Shown one piece after another: positions 1-8,153 of a stretch of DNA of 64,000 bases. The position numbers were made by a program, and so were the translations under genes. The notes under the pieces were generated by a model. The model worked only from the letters and a program-made list of their open reading frames with translations. It did no database searches and was not told where the DNA came from. The stretch is taken from the NCBI RefSeq assembly GCF_003664185.1, contig NZ_RCCS01000001.1, positions 1 through 64,000 on the forward strand, read 5' to 3'. Each line of letters begins with the position of its first letter. Positions within the stretch are counted from its first letter, which is position 1. Source of the DNA: Tenacibaculum discolor. GTDB lineage: Bacteria > Bacteroidota > Bacteroidia > Flavobacteriales > Flavobacteriaceae.

Positions 1-32
1 CTGCCACTGGTGGGAGAGTAGGTCGTTGCCTT
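1..32 (+). rRNA. rrf: 5S ribosomal RNA, 3' end only
   Basis: The first bases read as the conserved 3' arm of bacterial 5S rRNA (gccactggtgggagagtagg followed by tcgttgcc). The rest of the gene lies outside the window to the left. The exact 3' end is uncertain by a few bases. A strong terminator follows at once, which fits the end of an rRNA operon. Confidence 0.8.
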
Positions 33-39
33 TCTTTTA

Positions 40-74
40 AACCTCAATCTTTTATTAGATTGAGGTTTTTTTTT
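40..74 (+). terminator. Rho-independent terminator of the rRNA operon
   Basis: An 11-bp perfect stem (aacctcaatct at 40-50 with agattgaggtt at 57-67) encloses a 6-base loop and is followed by a run of Ts. It sits directly behind the 5S rRNA. Confidence 0.85.
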
Positions 75-309
75 GATCTTATTTTAAATTCAATATTTTA
101 TTACTACTAAACTAAAACATCAAGATAACTCCAAAATAGCAATTAACATAAGATGCTTTATTTTAAAGAAAAATAAGTGTTCTATGAAACATTTTAGTAT
201 GAAGATCTTTAAGGAAATTAAATATCATCTTAATATATACTTAAACTGTATATGTGACTTTTATCATTAATTAAACAGTACTTTCTTGTGACATTTGTAG
301 TTATAAAAA

Positions 310-1602
310 ATGAATAAAATGTCAGATAATTTAAAGATTGTTACAGCTGAAGAAGCAGTAGCTATTGTAAAATCAAATAATAAAATATTTTTCCAAGGAG
401 CAGCAATGACTCCTAATTTATTAATAGATACTTTGTGTGAACGTTATCAAGAGGTAACCAATGTAGAAATAATCCAAATTCATACACATGGTAAAGCTAA
501 GTATTTAGAAGAACCTTATAGTAAATCATTCAAATTAATAAGTTGCTTTGTAGGTGATAACGTAAGGAAAGGAGTGAATATGAATAATGGAGACTACATT
601 CCTATTTTTTTAAGTGAAATACATTGGTTATTCCGTCGAAATATTTATCCATTAGATGTAGCATTTATCCAAGTTTCTCTACCTGATAAACACGGGTATT
701 GTTCTTTAGGAACTTCAGTAGATATTACATTACCAGCTATACAAACAGCTAAAACGGTTATAGCTCAGGTAAACCCGAATGTTCCCAGAACACATGGAGA
801 TGGTATTATCCATATAAGCAATATTGATTATGCAGTAAAAGTTGACTCACCAATTCATACTTCTATAACAGGAACACCTTCAGAAATAGAAACAAGAATA
901 GGAGTAAATGTAGCAGGATTAATTGAAGATGGAGCAACACTACAAATGGGAATAGGGAACATTCCTAATGCAGTATTACATAACTTAACAAACCATCAAC
1001 GTTTAGGTATTCATACAGAGATGTTTTCTGACGGTGTATTACCATTAATAGAGAAAGGTGTAATTACTGGGGAAGAAAAAGAAATAAAAACAGGAAAAAT
1101 TGTTACTTGTTTTGCTGTAGGCTCTCAAAAACTATATGATTTTATAGATGACAATCCTTTGGTACACTTTAAAGAAGCTGGATATACAAACGATACCTCT
1201 ATTATAAAATTAAATCCAAAAGTTACCGCAATTAATAGTGCTATTGAAATAGACTTAACAGGACAAGTTTGTGCAGATACAATTGGAAAATATCAATATT
1301 CAGGAGTTGGAGGACAAATGGATTTTATTAGAGGAGCATCCTTATCAAAAGGAGGAAAAGCAATTATAGCAATGCCTTCAATAACAGCAAAAGGAGTTTC
1401 TAAAATTACACCATTTTTAAAAGAAGGAGCAGGGGTTACAACTACAAGAGCCCATGTACATTATGTAGCAACAGAATATGGAGTTGTTAATTTGTTTGGA
1501 AAGAGTTTAAAAGAACGAGCAAAAGCATTAATTTCTATAGCTCACCCTAATTTTAGAGAAGAACTAGAAAGAGAAGCTTTTAATAGGTTTACCAAGTTGT
1601 AA
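310..1602 (+). CDS. Acetyl-CoA hydrolase/transferase family protein (4-hydroxybutyrate CoA-transferase-like)
   Basis: The product is 430 residues, the usual length for the acetyl-CoA hydrolase / 4-hydroxybutyrate CoA-transferase family, which moves CoA between short acids through a glutamyl-CoA thioester. The segment GIHTEMFSDG carries Glu237, at the place of the catalytic glutamate in this family, and the C-terminal half has the conserved GGQMDFIRGA stretch. No signal peptide is seen, so it should be cytosolic. ATG 310 and ATG 322 are both possible starts. It is a single gene between the 5S terminator and a shared terminator at 1605-1639. The natural acyl substrate cannot be read from sequence; acetate, propionate, butyrate or succinate are all possible. 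Confidence 0.85.
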   Translation: MNKMSDNLKIVTAEEAVAIVKSNNKIFFQGAAMTPNLLIDTLCERYQEVTNVEIIQIHTHGKAKYLEEPYSKSFKLISCFVGDNVRKGVNMNNGDYIPIFLSEIHWLFRRNIYPLDVAFIQVSLPDKHGYCSLGTSVDITLPAIQTAKTVIAQVNPNVPRTHGDGIIHISNIDYAVKVDSPIHTSITGTPSEIETRIGVNVAGLIEDGATLQMGIGNIPNAVLHNLTNHQRLGIHTEMFSDGVLPLIEKGVITGEEKEIKTGKIVTCFAVGSQKLYDFIDDNPLVHFKEAGYTNDTSIIKLNPKVTAINSAIEIDLTGQVCADTIGKYQYSGVGGQMDFIRGASLSKGGKAIIAMPSITAKGVSKITPFLKEGAGVTTTRAHVHYVATEYGVVNLFGKSLKERAKALISIAHPNFREELEREAFNRFTKL

Positions 1603-1604
1603 AT

Positions 1605-1639
1605 AAAAAAAGGAGCAGTTTATTTACTGCTCCTTTTTT
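1605..1639. terminator. Bidirectional terminator between convergent genes
   Basis: The inverted repeat aaaaaaaggagcagt / actgctcctttttt has a short loop, with an A-run on one side and a T-run on the other. It can end transcription from both the CoA-transferase gene (+) and the iron-sulfur repair gene (-). Confidence 0.8.
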
Positions 1640-1640
1640 A

Positions 1641-2360
1641 TTAAGATATTTTCTTTTCTAAAAGAATTGCCTTCGGATGCAAAATATTATTTTCGAGATG
1701 TATATGTTTATGTAAATCTTGTTCAAACTCTTCTAGCTTAGCATATAAAGCTCTAAAAGTATTACAGGCTCCTTCTGGAGGAGTATAATTATTAGACAGT
1801 CTAGATATTTCTTTAAAAATATTTCCAGCACTTTCATGTTCATGTTCCATCATTTGTATTGGATTGTTTACAGTCCCAAAAGGAGGTGTTGTGTTTTTTC
1901 TTCCTTCTTTTTCAGCTTGTACTAATTGTTTTATAAAAGGAAATAATACCTGTTCTTCTTTTTGCATGTGTGATAGTAACTCATTAGCAACCTCATGAAA
2001 TAACTGATTTATTTCAACTACTTCAATATAATGATGCCCGTGAACTTTAGCTACCTTGTTAGCATATTGAGAAATGATAGGTAGACTTTCTCTTATGTAG
2101 GTATGATGTATATTTTCAATATAAATCATTAAAAAATCTAACTCCCATTTATCATAGTCTTCAATAACATCTTTTATTACATCAACCTCTGCTAGTTCTT
2201 TTTCAAGAGTTGCTTGATCTACATTGTTTTTTGCGCAAGCTTTTTTAACAGATATACCTCCACCACAGCAAAAATCAATTCCGTATTTCTTAAAAATATG
2301 TGCTGTTTTTATATTTTCAGTCACATAATCAGCTACTGTTTTGTTACTTGATACTACCAT
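1641..2360 (-). CDS. ric: Iron-sulfur cluster repair di-iron protein (RIC/ScdA/YtfE family)
   Basis: At 239 residues this has the full RIC layout. The N-terminal ScdA_N domain has the Asp-Phe-Cys-Cys-Gly-Gly-Gly motif (Cys31, Cys32). A hemerythrin-like four-helix domain follows with well-spaced histidines (HHTY, HGHHY, MEHEHES, HKHIHLENNILHP) that bind the di-iron centre. The family repairs Fe-S clusters damaged by nitric oxide or oxidants in the cytosol. It is transcribed from the same strand as the porin gene upstream, only 5 bases away, so the two are likely co-transcribed. Such proteins are often under NO- or oxygen-sensing regulators, but no operator was identified here. Confidence 0.92.
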   Translation of the reverse strand: MVVSSNKTVADYVTENIKTAHIFKKYGIDFCCGGGISVKKACAKNNVDQATLEKELAEVDVIKDVIEDYDKWELDFLMIYIENIHHTYIRESLPIISQYANKVAKVHGHHYIEVVEINQLFHEVANELLSHMQKEEQVLFPFIKQLVQAEKEGRKNTTPPFGTVNNPIQMMEHEHESAGNIFKEISRLSNNYTPPEGACNTFRALYAKLEEFEQDLHKHIHLENNILHPKAILLEKKIS

Positions 2361-2365
2361 AATTT

Positions 2366-3601
2366 CTAGTTTTTAGATGTGAATAGAGTTGGTTTAATAG
2401 TTACCATAACCCAAGCCCAATTATTTGTGTTATCATCTGAATTTCCTTTTAAGACCTCCATTCCTTCAGAAGGAAATAAGTGAGAATATCCAGCTTTAAA
2501 ACCAATATCTTTCGTAAACTTATATCCGTATACAATATCTACTTCAGTACCTAGTTGGTTAGAAACTGAGTTATTAATATCTGCAGCAGCAGAAAAATTA
2601 TGAACAAAAGCTGTTAAACCAGATTTCGAGTTTAATTTAAAATTAGCTTTTGCATAGAGGTCTAACAAACCAACACTGTTTATATGATTTCCTACGTAGA
2701 AATAATCCATAAAACCATTAAACTTATGATTGGTTCCATAAAAAGGAGTAAAAGCATTGTTTTCATCAGTAGGAGTATTGTAATCATTACCACTTTGTAA
2801 TTCAACTCCTAAACCAATCTTTGCTTTTTCTGAAGCTTTAAACATAGCCTCTAAACCAAGTAAATAAGCATTTAAATCTCTATCTAAAACATCATTACCA
2901 AATTGATAATATAAGTTAGCAGCAATAGTAAATTTATCTTTCTTTGCAGTTAAATGTGTTCCTATAGTTTGACTATACTTAAGTCCGTTAGGAGATTGCA
3001 TACCGTTGTTTAAGAACAAGAAACTACCAGAAAAGTCACTCCAATCTTTATGTAACCACGCATATTGCATAGCTTTATACGTATTTGGTGTAGTTAAATT
3101 TGTTCCTGTTAGGTTTTCTTTTGATTGATTAAATGCCAAACCAACATCAAACTTAAAACTATCTTTTTTATACTTCAGCATTGCCATATCATGGCTACGA
3201 GCTTGTTGTGCCCAACCAACATTACCAAAAATTCTACTATCGTCATAAATAACCTCTTGTCTCCCTAGTTTAACAGAAAAATTAGGATCTAATAATATTT
3301 CCGCCCAAGCTTGGTGTACACTCAAACCACTATTATCAGCAGTATTTAATTGCGGAACATCTCCCCAAACTCTAACATCTTGAAAACTAACATAAAAATT
3401 TAATTTTTCAGTTTTATAGGTAGTGTTCAATCGAGTTCTTTGAGAAACAAAAAGAGCAGGATTAGCATTATCAGGAAATAAGGTTTTAAATCCATGCCTA
3501 TACTCAGCACGCGGACGTAGTTCTGCATCAATTGTTAATTGAGCAAATGTTGTAGTGGTAGCAAAAAAGAGCAATGCTATTATATTTTTAGATGTTTTCA
3601 T
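2366..3601 (-). CDS. Outer-membrane alginate-export-type porin
   Basis: This 411-residue protein begins with a signal peptide (a Lys-containing N-terminus, then a hydrophobic core ending TTFAQ). The mature part has alternating beta-strand patterns and the segments AELRPRAEYRHG and WAEILLDPNFSVKLGRQEV typical of the alginate_exp beta-barrel family. It should form a barrel in the outer membrane. It is the first gene of a probable two-gene operon with the Fe-S repair protein. In Bacteroidota this porin type often sits by nitrogen-oxide or respiratory genes rather than alginate genes, so an anion-permeability role is an inference. Its substrate is unknown. Confidence 0.75.
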   Translation of the reverse strand: MKTSKNIIALLFFATTTTFAQLTIDAELRPRAEYRHGFKTLFPDNANPALFVSQRTRLNTTYKTEKLNFYVSFQDVRVWGDVPQLNTADNSGLSVHQAWAEILLDPNFSVKLGRQEVIYDDSRIFGNVGWAQQARSHDMAMLKYKKDSFKFDVGLAFNQSKENLTGTNLTTPNTYKAMQYAWLHKDWSDFSGSFLFLNNGMQSPNGLKYSQTIGTHLTAKKDKFTIAANLYYQFGNDVLDRDLNAYLLGLEAMFKASEKAKIGLGVELQSGNDYNTPTDENNAFTPFYGTNHKFNGFMDYFYVGNHINSVGLLDLYAKANFKLNSKSGLTAFVHNFSAAADINNSVSNQLGTEVDIVYGYKFTKDIGFKAGYSHLFPSEGMEVLKGNSDDNTNNWAWVMVTIKPTLFTSKN

Positions 3602-3801
3602 AATTTTTTAATTAACATTAGCCCAAATTTCTAGATAAATGCTAGGATAAAACATGATAAAAATCAGGTAGAACTAAAAAAGATGAAAATATCTTTTATA
3701 GATAATAAAAATTAAAAGGAGTATAGTTAATAATGAATCGTAGCTTTGTAAGTAACAAAGAAAAGAAACTACTAATAAGTTAAATAAAACGAAAGAGCAG
3801 G

Positions 3802-4260
3802 ATGAACGACAAAATTTTAACTTGGAAAGACGTAATTAATTTTGCAGTTAATGGTAATCCAACACCTGATAAAAGAGTGGAAAAAACAGCAGTAGAATGG
3901 CAAGAACTTTTAACCCCAGAACAGTTTAGAGTTACCAGACAAAAAGGAACAGAAAGACCAAATTCAGGAGCATTATGTAGTGTTTATGATGCTGGAAAAT
4001 ATAAATGTGTATGTTGTGGTACACCTTTGTTCGATTCAACGATTAAATTTAGTTCAGGTACTGGTTGGCCTAGTTTTACGCAACCTATAAAAGAAAACGC
4101 TATTCAATATGAAAAAGATACTACTTTTGGTATGGTACGCGTGGAAGTACTATGCAATACTTGTGATGCTCATTTAGGACATGTTTTTCCTGACGGACCA
4201 GAACCTAGCGGATTACGTTATTGCATTAACTCGGCTTCAATGATTTTAGATACTGAATAA
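3802..4260 (+). CDS. msrB: Peptide-methionine (R)-S-oxide reductase MsrB
   Basis: This 152-residue cytosolic enzyme reduces the R form of methionine sulfoxide in proteins. The two zinc-binding CxxC pairs are visible (CVCCG and CNTCDAHLGH), as is the catalytic cysteine in RYCINSASM near the C-terminus. GTGWPSFTQP is the family signature. The start at 3802 follows a purine-rich stretch (gaaagagcagg). A good -7 box, TAGCTTTG, lies at 3741-3748, though no clear -33 box was found. It is the first gene of an msrB-msrA-selO operon, with 13 bases to msrA. Confidence 0.95.
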   Translation: MNDKILTWKDVINFAVNGNPTPDKRVEKTAVEWQELLTPEQFRVTRQKGTERPNSGALCSVYDAGKYKCVCCGTPLFDSTIKFSSGTGWPSFTQPIKENAIQYEKDTTFGMVRVEVLCNTCDAHLGHVFPDGPEPSGLRYCINSASMILDTE

Positions 4261-4273
4261 AGAAAGGAGAGAA

Positions 4274-4819
4274 ATGACAAATAATAAATTAGAAGTAATA
4301 ACCGTTGGTGGCGGTTGCTTTTGGTGTGTAGAAGCTGTTTTAAATCAAATAAAAGGAGTAGAAGAAGTAGTATCTGGTTACATGGGCGGTACTGTACCAG
4401 GAACACCAACCTATAGAGAAATTTGTTCAGGTTTAACAGGACATGCAGAAATAGTACAAGCAATGTTTAATCCTCAAATTATAAGCTATGAAGAGTTATT
4501 GGTAATGTTTATGACAAGTCACGACCCAACAACGTTAAACAGGCAAGGAGCAGATGTAGGAACCCAATACCGTTCTGTAATTTTTTATCATACTCAAGAA
4601 CAACAACAAATTGCTGAAAAAGTAGTAGAAAAGCTGGCTCCCTATTATGAAGATGAAATTGTAACAGAAATAAGCCAAGCATCCACATTTCATAAAGCAG
4701 ATGAGAGTCATCAAGATTTTTATGAAAAAAATAAGGATCAAATGTATTGTGTAGTTGTGATTTCGCCTAAATTGGCAAAATTAAAAAAACTGTACGCAAG
4801 CAAACTAAAAGAACAATAG
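4274..4819 (+). CDS. msrA: Peptide-methionine (S)-S-oxide reductase MsrA
   Basis: This 181-residue protein carries the invariant GGGCFWC motif (residues about 12-18) with the catalytic cysteine, followed by GVEEVVSGYMGG and the GHAEIVQ segment of MsrA. It repairs the S isomer of methionine sulfoxide and so complements MsrB encoded 13 bases upstream. A purine-rich AGAAAGGAG lies just before its ATG, one of the few Shine-Dalgarno-like sites in the window. The stop is 3 bases from the next start, so translation is probably coupled to selO. Confidence 0.95.
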   Translation: MTNNKLEVITVGGGCFWCVEAVLNQIKGVEEVVSGYMGGTVPGTPTYREICSGLTGHAEIVQAMFNPQIISYEELLVMFMTSHDPTTLNRQGADVGTQYRSVIFYHTQEQQQIAEKVVEKLAPYYEDEIVTEISQASTFHKADESHQDFYEKNKDQMYCVVVISPKLAKLKKLYASKLKEQ

Positions 4820-4822
4820 AAC

Positions 4823-6391
4823 GTGTTGAAATTCAATATACAAAATACCTTTACTCAAGAATTACCTGCTGACCTAATTCAAGAAAATACTCGAAGGCAG
4901 GTTACAGAAGCTTGCTTTTCGTATGTAACACCTAAAAAAACGTCCAATCCAAAAATAATTCATGTTTCAGATGAAATGGTACAAACGTTGGGGCTTTCAG
5001 AAACAGTAGTAACTTCAGAAGAATTCAAGAACATTTTTACAGGGAATGATGTATATAAAAATACACAACCGTATGCGATGTGTTATGGTGGACATCAATT
5101 TGGGCATTGGGCAGGACAATTAGGAGACGGTAGAGCAATTAACTTGTTTGAAGCAGTTCATGGTAACAAAAAATGGGCATTGCAGTTAAAAGGAGCAGGA
5201 GAGACCCCATATTCGAGAAATGCAGACGGATTAGCAGTGTTGCGTTCCTCTATTCGTGAGTATTTATGTAGCGAAGCTATGTATCATTTAGGAGTACCTA
5301 CAACAAGAGCACTATCTTTGGCACTATCAGGAGATCAAGTTCTAAGAGATGTAATGTATGACGGAAACGCTGAGTATGAAAAAGGAGCAATCGTATGTAG
5401 AACAGCCGAGTCTTTTTTACGTTTTGGTAGTTATCAAATATTTCCTGCCAGAGGAGATGTAAAAACATTAAAAACACTAGTTGATTATACTATTAAACAT
5501 CATTATCCTCATTTAGGTGAACCTTTAAAAGAAACGTATGTTTCCTTTTTTAAAGAGGTGGCAGAGCGTAGTTTAGAAATGGTAATTCATTGGCAACGTG
5601 TTGGTTTTGTACATGGAGTAATGAATACCGATAATATGTCGATTTTAGGTTTAACAATTGATTATGGACCTTACGGATGGTTAGAAGGTTATGACCACGG
5701 ATGGACGCCAAATACAACAGATAATACTCACAAGCGTTACCGATATGGTTCGCAACCAGAGGTAGTTTTATGGAATTTATATCAGTTGGCAAATGCTCTA
5801 TATCCTTTAATTTATGAAGCTGAACCTTTAGAGGCTGTTTTAGAAAATTACCAAGAAAAATTTCCTGAAAAGTACATGCATATGATGCGAGAAAAATTAG
5901 GTCTTTTTTCTTCAAAAGAATCAGATGGAACATTAGTTTCAAATCTTGAAGAAGTACTTCAAAAAACAGAAACAGACATGACTATTTTTTTCCGATTGTT
6001 GTCAAGCATTTCAAAAAATGATACCATAGAGAAGGCAATCAAAAAAATAGAAAAAGCATTTTATAGGCCTTCAGAAGTTGTAGACGAAATAAAAAAAACT
6101 TGGGAAAACTGGTTTCAAAATTATATAGATAGATTACAAAATGAAACTGTTTCAGATGAAGAAAGAAAAGCGAAAATGAATGCTGTAAATCCTAAATATG
6201 TACTCAGAAATTATATGGCGCAATTAGCCATTGATGATGCAAATAAAAATGATTTTGTATTGTTAAACGAGTTATATTTACTGCTCAAAAATCCTTACGA
6301 TGAGCAACCAAAATATGAAAAATGGTTTGCAAAACGGCCTGAATGGGCTCGAAATAAAGTAGGATGTTCTATGTTATCTTGTAGTTCTTAA
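4823..6391 (+). CDS. selO: Protein adenylyltransferase SelO (YdiU family)
   Basis: The 522-residue pseudokinase-fold protein has the family motifs CYGGHQFGHWAGQLGDGRA (nucleotide pocket), PYSRNADGLAVLRSSIREYL and HGVMNTDNMSILGLTIDYGPYG. SelO adenylylates (AMPylates) proteins, and in E. coli it acts in the redox stress response. The C-terminus GCSMLSCSS has a Cys-x4-Cys pair in the region where eukaryotic SelO carries selenocysteine. The start is GTG 4823 or TTG 4826; no ATG fits. It follows msrA by 3 bases, so methionine-sulfoxide repair and SelO form one transcription unit. Confidence 0.93.
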   Translation: MLKFNIQNTFTQELPADLIQENTRRQVTEACFSYVTPKKTSNPKIIHVSDEMVQTLGLSETVVTSEEFKNIFTGNDVYKNTQPYAMCYGGHQFGHWAGQLGDGRAINLFEAVHGNKKWALQLKGAGETPYSRNADGLAVLRSSIREYLCSEAMYHLGVPTTRALSLALSGDQVLRDVMYDGNAEYEKGAIVCRTAESFLRFGSYQIFPARGDVKTLKTLVDYTIKHHYPHLGEPLKETYVSFFKEVAERSLEMVIHWQRVGFVHGVMNTDNMSILGLTIDYGPYGWLEGYDHGWTPNTTDNTHKRYRYGSQPEVVLWNLYQLANALYPLIYEAEPLEAVLENYQEKFPEKYMHMMREKLGLFSSKESDGTLVSNLEEVLQKTETDMTIFFRLLSSISKNDTIEKAIKKIEKAFYRPSEVVDEIKKTWENWFQNYIDRLQNETVSDEERKAKMNAVNPKYVLRNYMAQLAIDDANKNDFVLLNELYLLLKNPYDEQPKYEKWFAKRPEWARNKVGCSMLSCSS

Positions 6392-6577
6392 GATAAAAAC
6401 AAATATTATATTTTAGTTTAAGTAAAGTGTTTTAAAACACTGATTATTAATTACTTGTTAAGTTGTTTTAAGAATAGTTCAAAACACTTTTTTAAATAAA
6501 AATCAAAATAAATTTGGAAAATCCATTTTTATAATTGAATATTTGTGCTCGTAAAAGTTCAAACACTTATTGACGAT

Positions 6578-6687
6578 GTTATCAAGAAAGGTGGAGGGAT
6601 TAGACCCTATGAAACCTTAGCAACCCTTTGTGCAAACAAAGAAGGTGCTAAATTCTACCAGAGTGTACAAACTCGTGGATAGATAAC
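6578..6687 (+). promoter_or_regulatory. SAM-I (S-box) riboswitch
   Basis: The segment contains the S-box core: gttatc (6578-6583) pairing with gataac (6682-6687) as P1, then aagaaaggtggaggg, accct.tgaaaccttagcaacc and gaaggtgcta. It binds S-adenosylmethionine and should lower expression of the methionine genes that start at 6821 when SAM is plentiful. The 130 bases to the first start hold no clear terminator stem, so the mode of control (transcription or translation) is not resolved. Confidence 0.93.
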
Positions 6688-6820
6688 CCAAAGAAGTTTC
6701 TTTATTTCTACAAGAATCTTCTTATAATTTTCTTAATAACATTTTTCTAGTAAGCAACATCTAACAAAGATGTGTTTTGGCTTTTGGTTTAATTTTTTAT
6801 TAACTCAAAAAACAAGAAAA

Positions 6821-8113
6821 ATGAGTACACAAAAATTCGCAACAAATGCGTTGCACGCAGGTCACGATGTAACACAAAATGGAGGAACAAGAGCTGTTCC
6901 TATTTATCAAACAACATCGTATGTTTTTAACGATTCAGAACATGCAGTAAACCTGTTTTCATTAAAAGAATTAGGATTTATTTACACCCGATTAAACAAT
7001 CCAACCAATCAAATTTTACAAGATCGTTTAGCAGCTTTAGAAGGCGGTATTGGGGCTGTAGTTTTTGCTTCAGGTACGGCAGCTATTTCAACAGGATTAC
7101 TAACCCTACTAAAAGCAGGAGATCATATTGTAGCTTCGAGTAGTTTGTATGGAGGAACCTATAATTTACTGAATGTTACCTTACCGAGATTAGGCATTAC
7201 AACTACGTTTGTAGATGCATCTAACCCAGATAGTTTTGCAGAAGCGGTACAAGAAAATACAAGAGCTTTCTTTGTAGAGTCTTTAGGGAATCCGAAGTTA
7301 GATGTTTTAGACTTACAAGCGATATCAGCACATGCAAAAAAGGCGGAAGTTCCTTTTATTGTTGATAATACAGTAGCTACGCCAGCTTTATTAAACCCAA
7401 TAGAACACGGAGCAAATATTGTAATTCACTCGTTAACAAAATATATTGGAGGACAAGGAAACTCGTTAGGAGGAGCTATTATTGATGCTGGAACTTTTAA
7501 CTGGGCAAATGGTAAGTTCCCAGAGTTTACAGAACCTTCAGCAGGATATCACGGATTAGTATATCACGAAGCCTTAGGAGCTGCATCATACACATTTAAG
7601 TTAATTTTAGAGGGCTTACGTGACTTTGGAGGTGCCTTGAGTCCTACCAATGCTTTTAATATCATTCAAGGATTAGAAACCTTAGAAGTAAGAATTCAAA
7701 AACACAGTGAAAATGCCTTGTCTATTGCTAAATGGTTGCAAGAACAAGAAGAAGTTGCTTGGGTAAACTATCCAGGATTAGAAGGTAACAAATACAAAAC
7801 TTTAGCCGATAAATACTTACCAAAAGGGCAAAGCGGATTGGTAACTTTTGGTGTAAAAGGAGGTTATGAAGCCGCTAAAACCATTGCAGACAATACCAAA
7901 CTCTTTTCGTTATTAGCAAATATTGGAGATACCAAATCTTTAATCATACATCCAGCAAGTACTACACACCAACAATTGAGTGATGAAGCACAAGAAAGCA
8001 CAGGAGTAACGAAAGACTTAATCCGTTTGTCGGTTGGTTTGGAAAATATCGAAGATTTAAAAACCGATTTACAAGAAGCATTTGCCAAAATATCTAAAGA
8101 AGTATTGGCATAA
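6821..8113 (+). CDS. metY: O-acetylhomoserine sulfhydrylase
   Basis: This 430-residue PLP enzyme joins sulfide with O-acetylhomoserine to give homocysteine. The PLP lysine is in HSLTKYIGGQGNSLGG, and the N-terminal TRAVPIYQTTSYVF-like segment and FASGTAAIST are typical of the MetY branch. The start ATGAGTACACAA at 6821 was preferred over ATG 6770 because the extra 17 residues (hydrophobic, Phe-rich) match no family member and lie close to the riboswitch. It is the first gene behind the SAM riboswitch. The next gene begins 41 bases after its stop. Confidence 0.93.
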   Translation: MSTQKFATNALHAGHDVTQNGGTRAVPIYQTTSYVFNDSEHAVNLFSLKELGFIYTRLNNPTNQILQDRLAALEGGIGAVVFASGTAAISTGLLTLLKAGDHIVASSSLYGGTYNLLNVTLPRLGITTTFVDASNPDSFAEAVQENTRAFFVESLGNPKLDVLDLQAISAHAKKAEVPFIVDNTVATPALLNPIEHGANIVIHSLTKYIGGQGNSLGGAIIDAGTFNWANGKFPEFTEPSAGYHGLVYHEALGAASYTFKLILEGLRDFGGALSPTNAFNIIQGLETLEVRIQKHSENALSIAKWLQEQEEVAWVNYPGLEGNKYKTLADKYLPKGQSGLVTFGVKGGYEAAKTIADNTKLFSLLANIGDTKSLIIHPASTTHQQLSDEAQESTGVTKDLIRLSVGLENIEDLKTDLQEAFAKISKEVLA

Positions 8114-8153
8114 ACCAATAACATTTAGAAAATACCTTAAAAATAAGTCGGTA

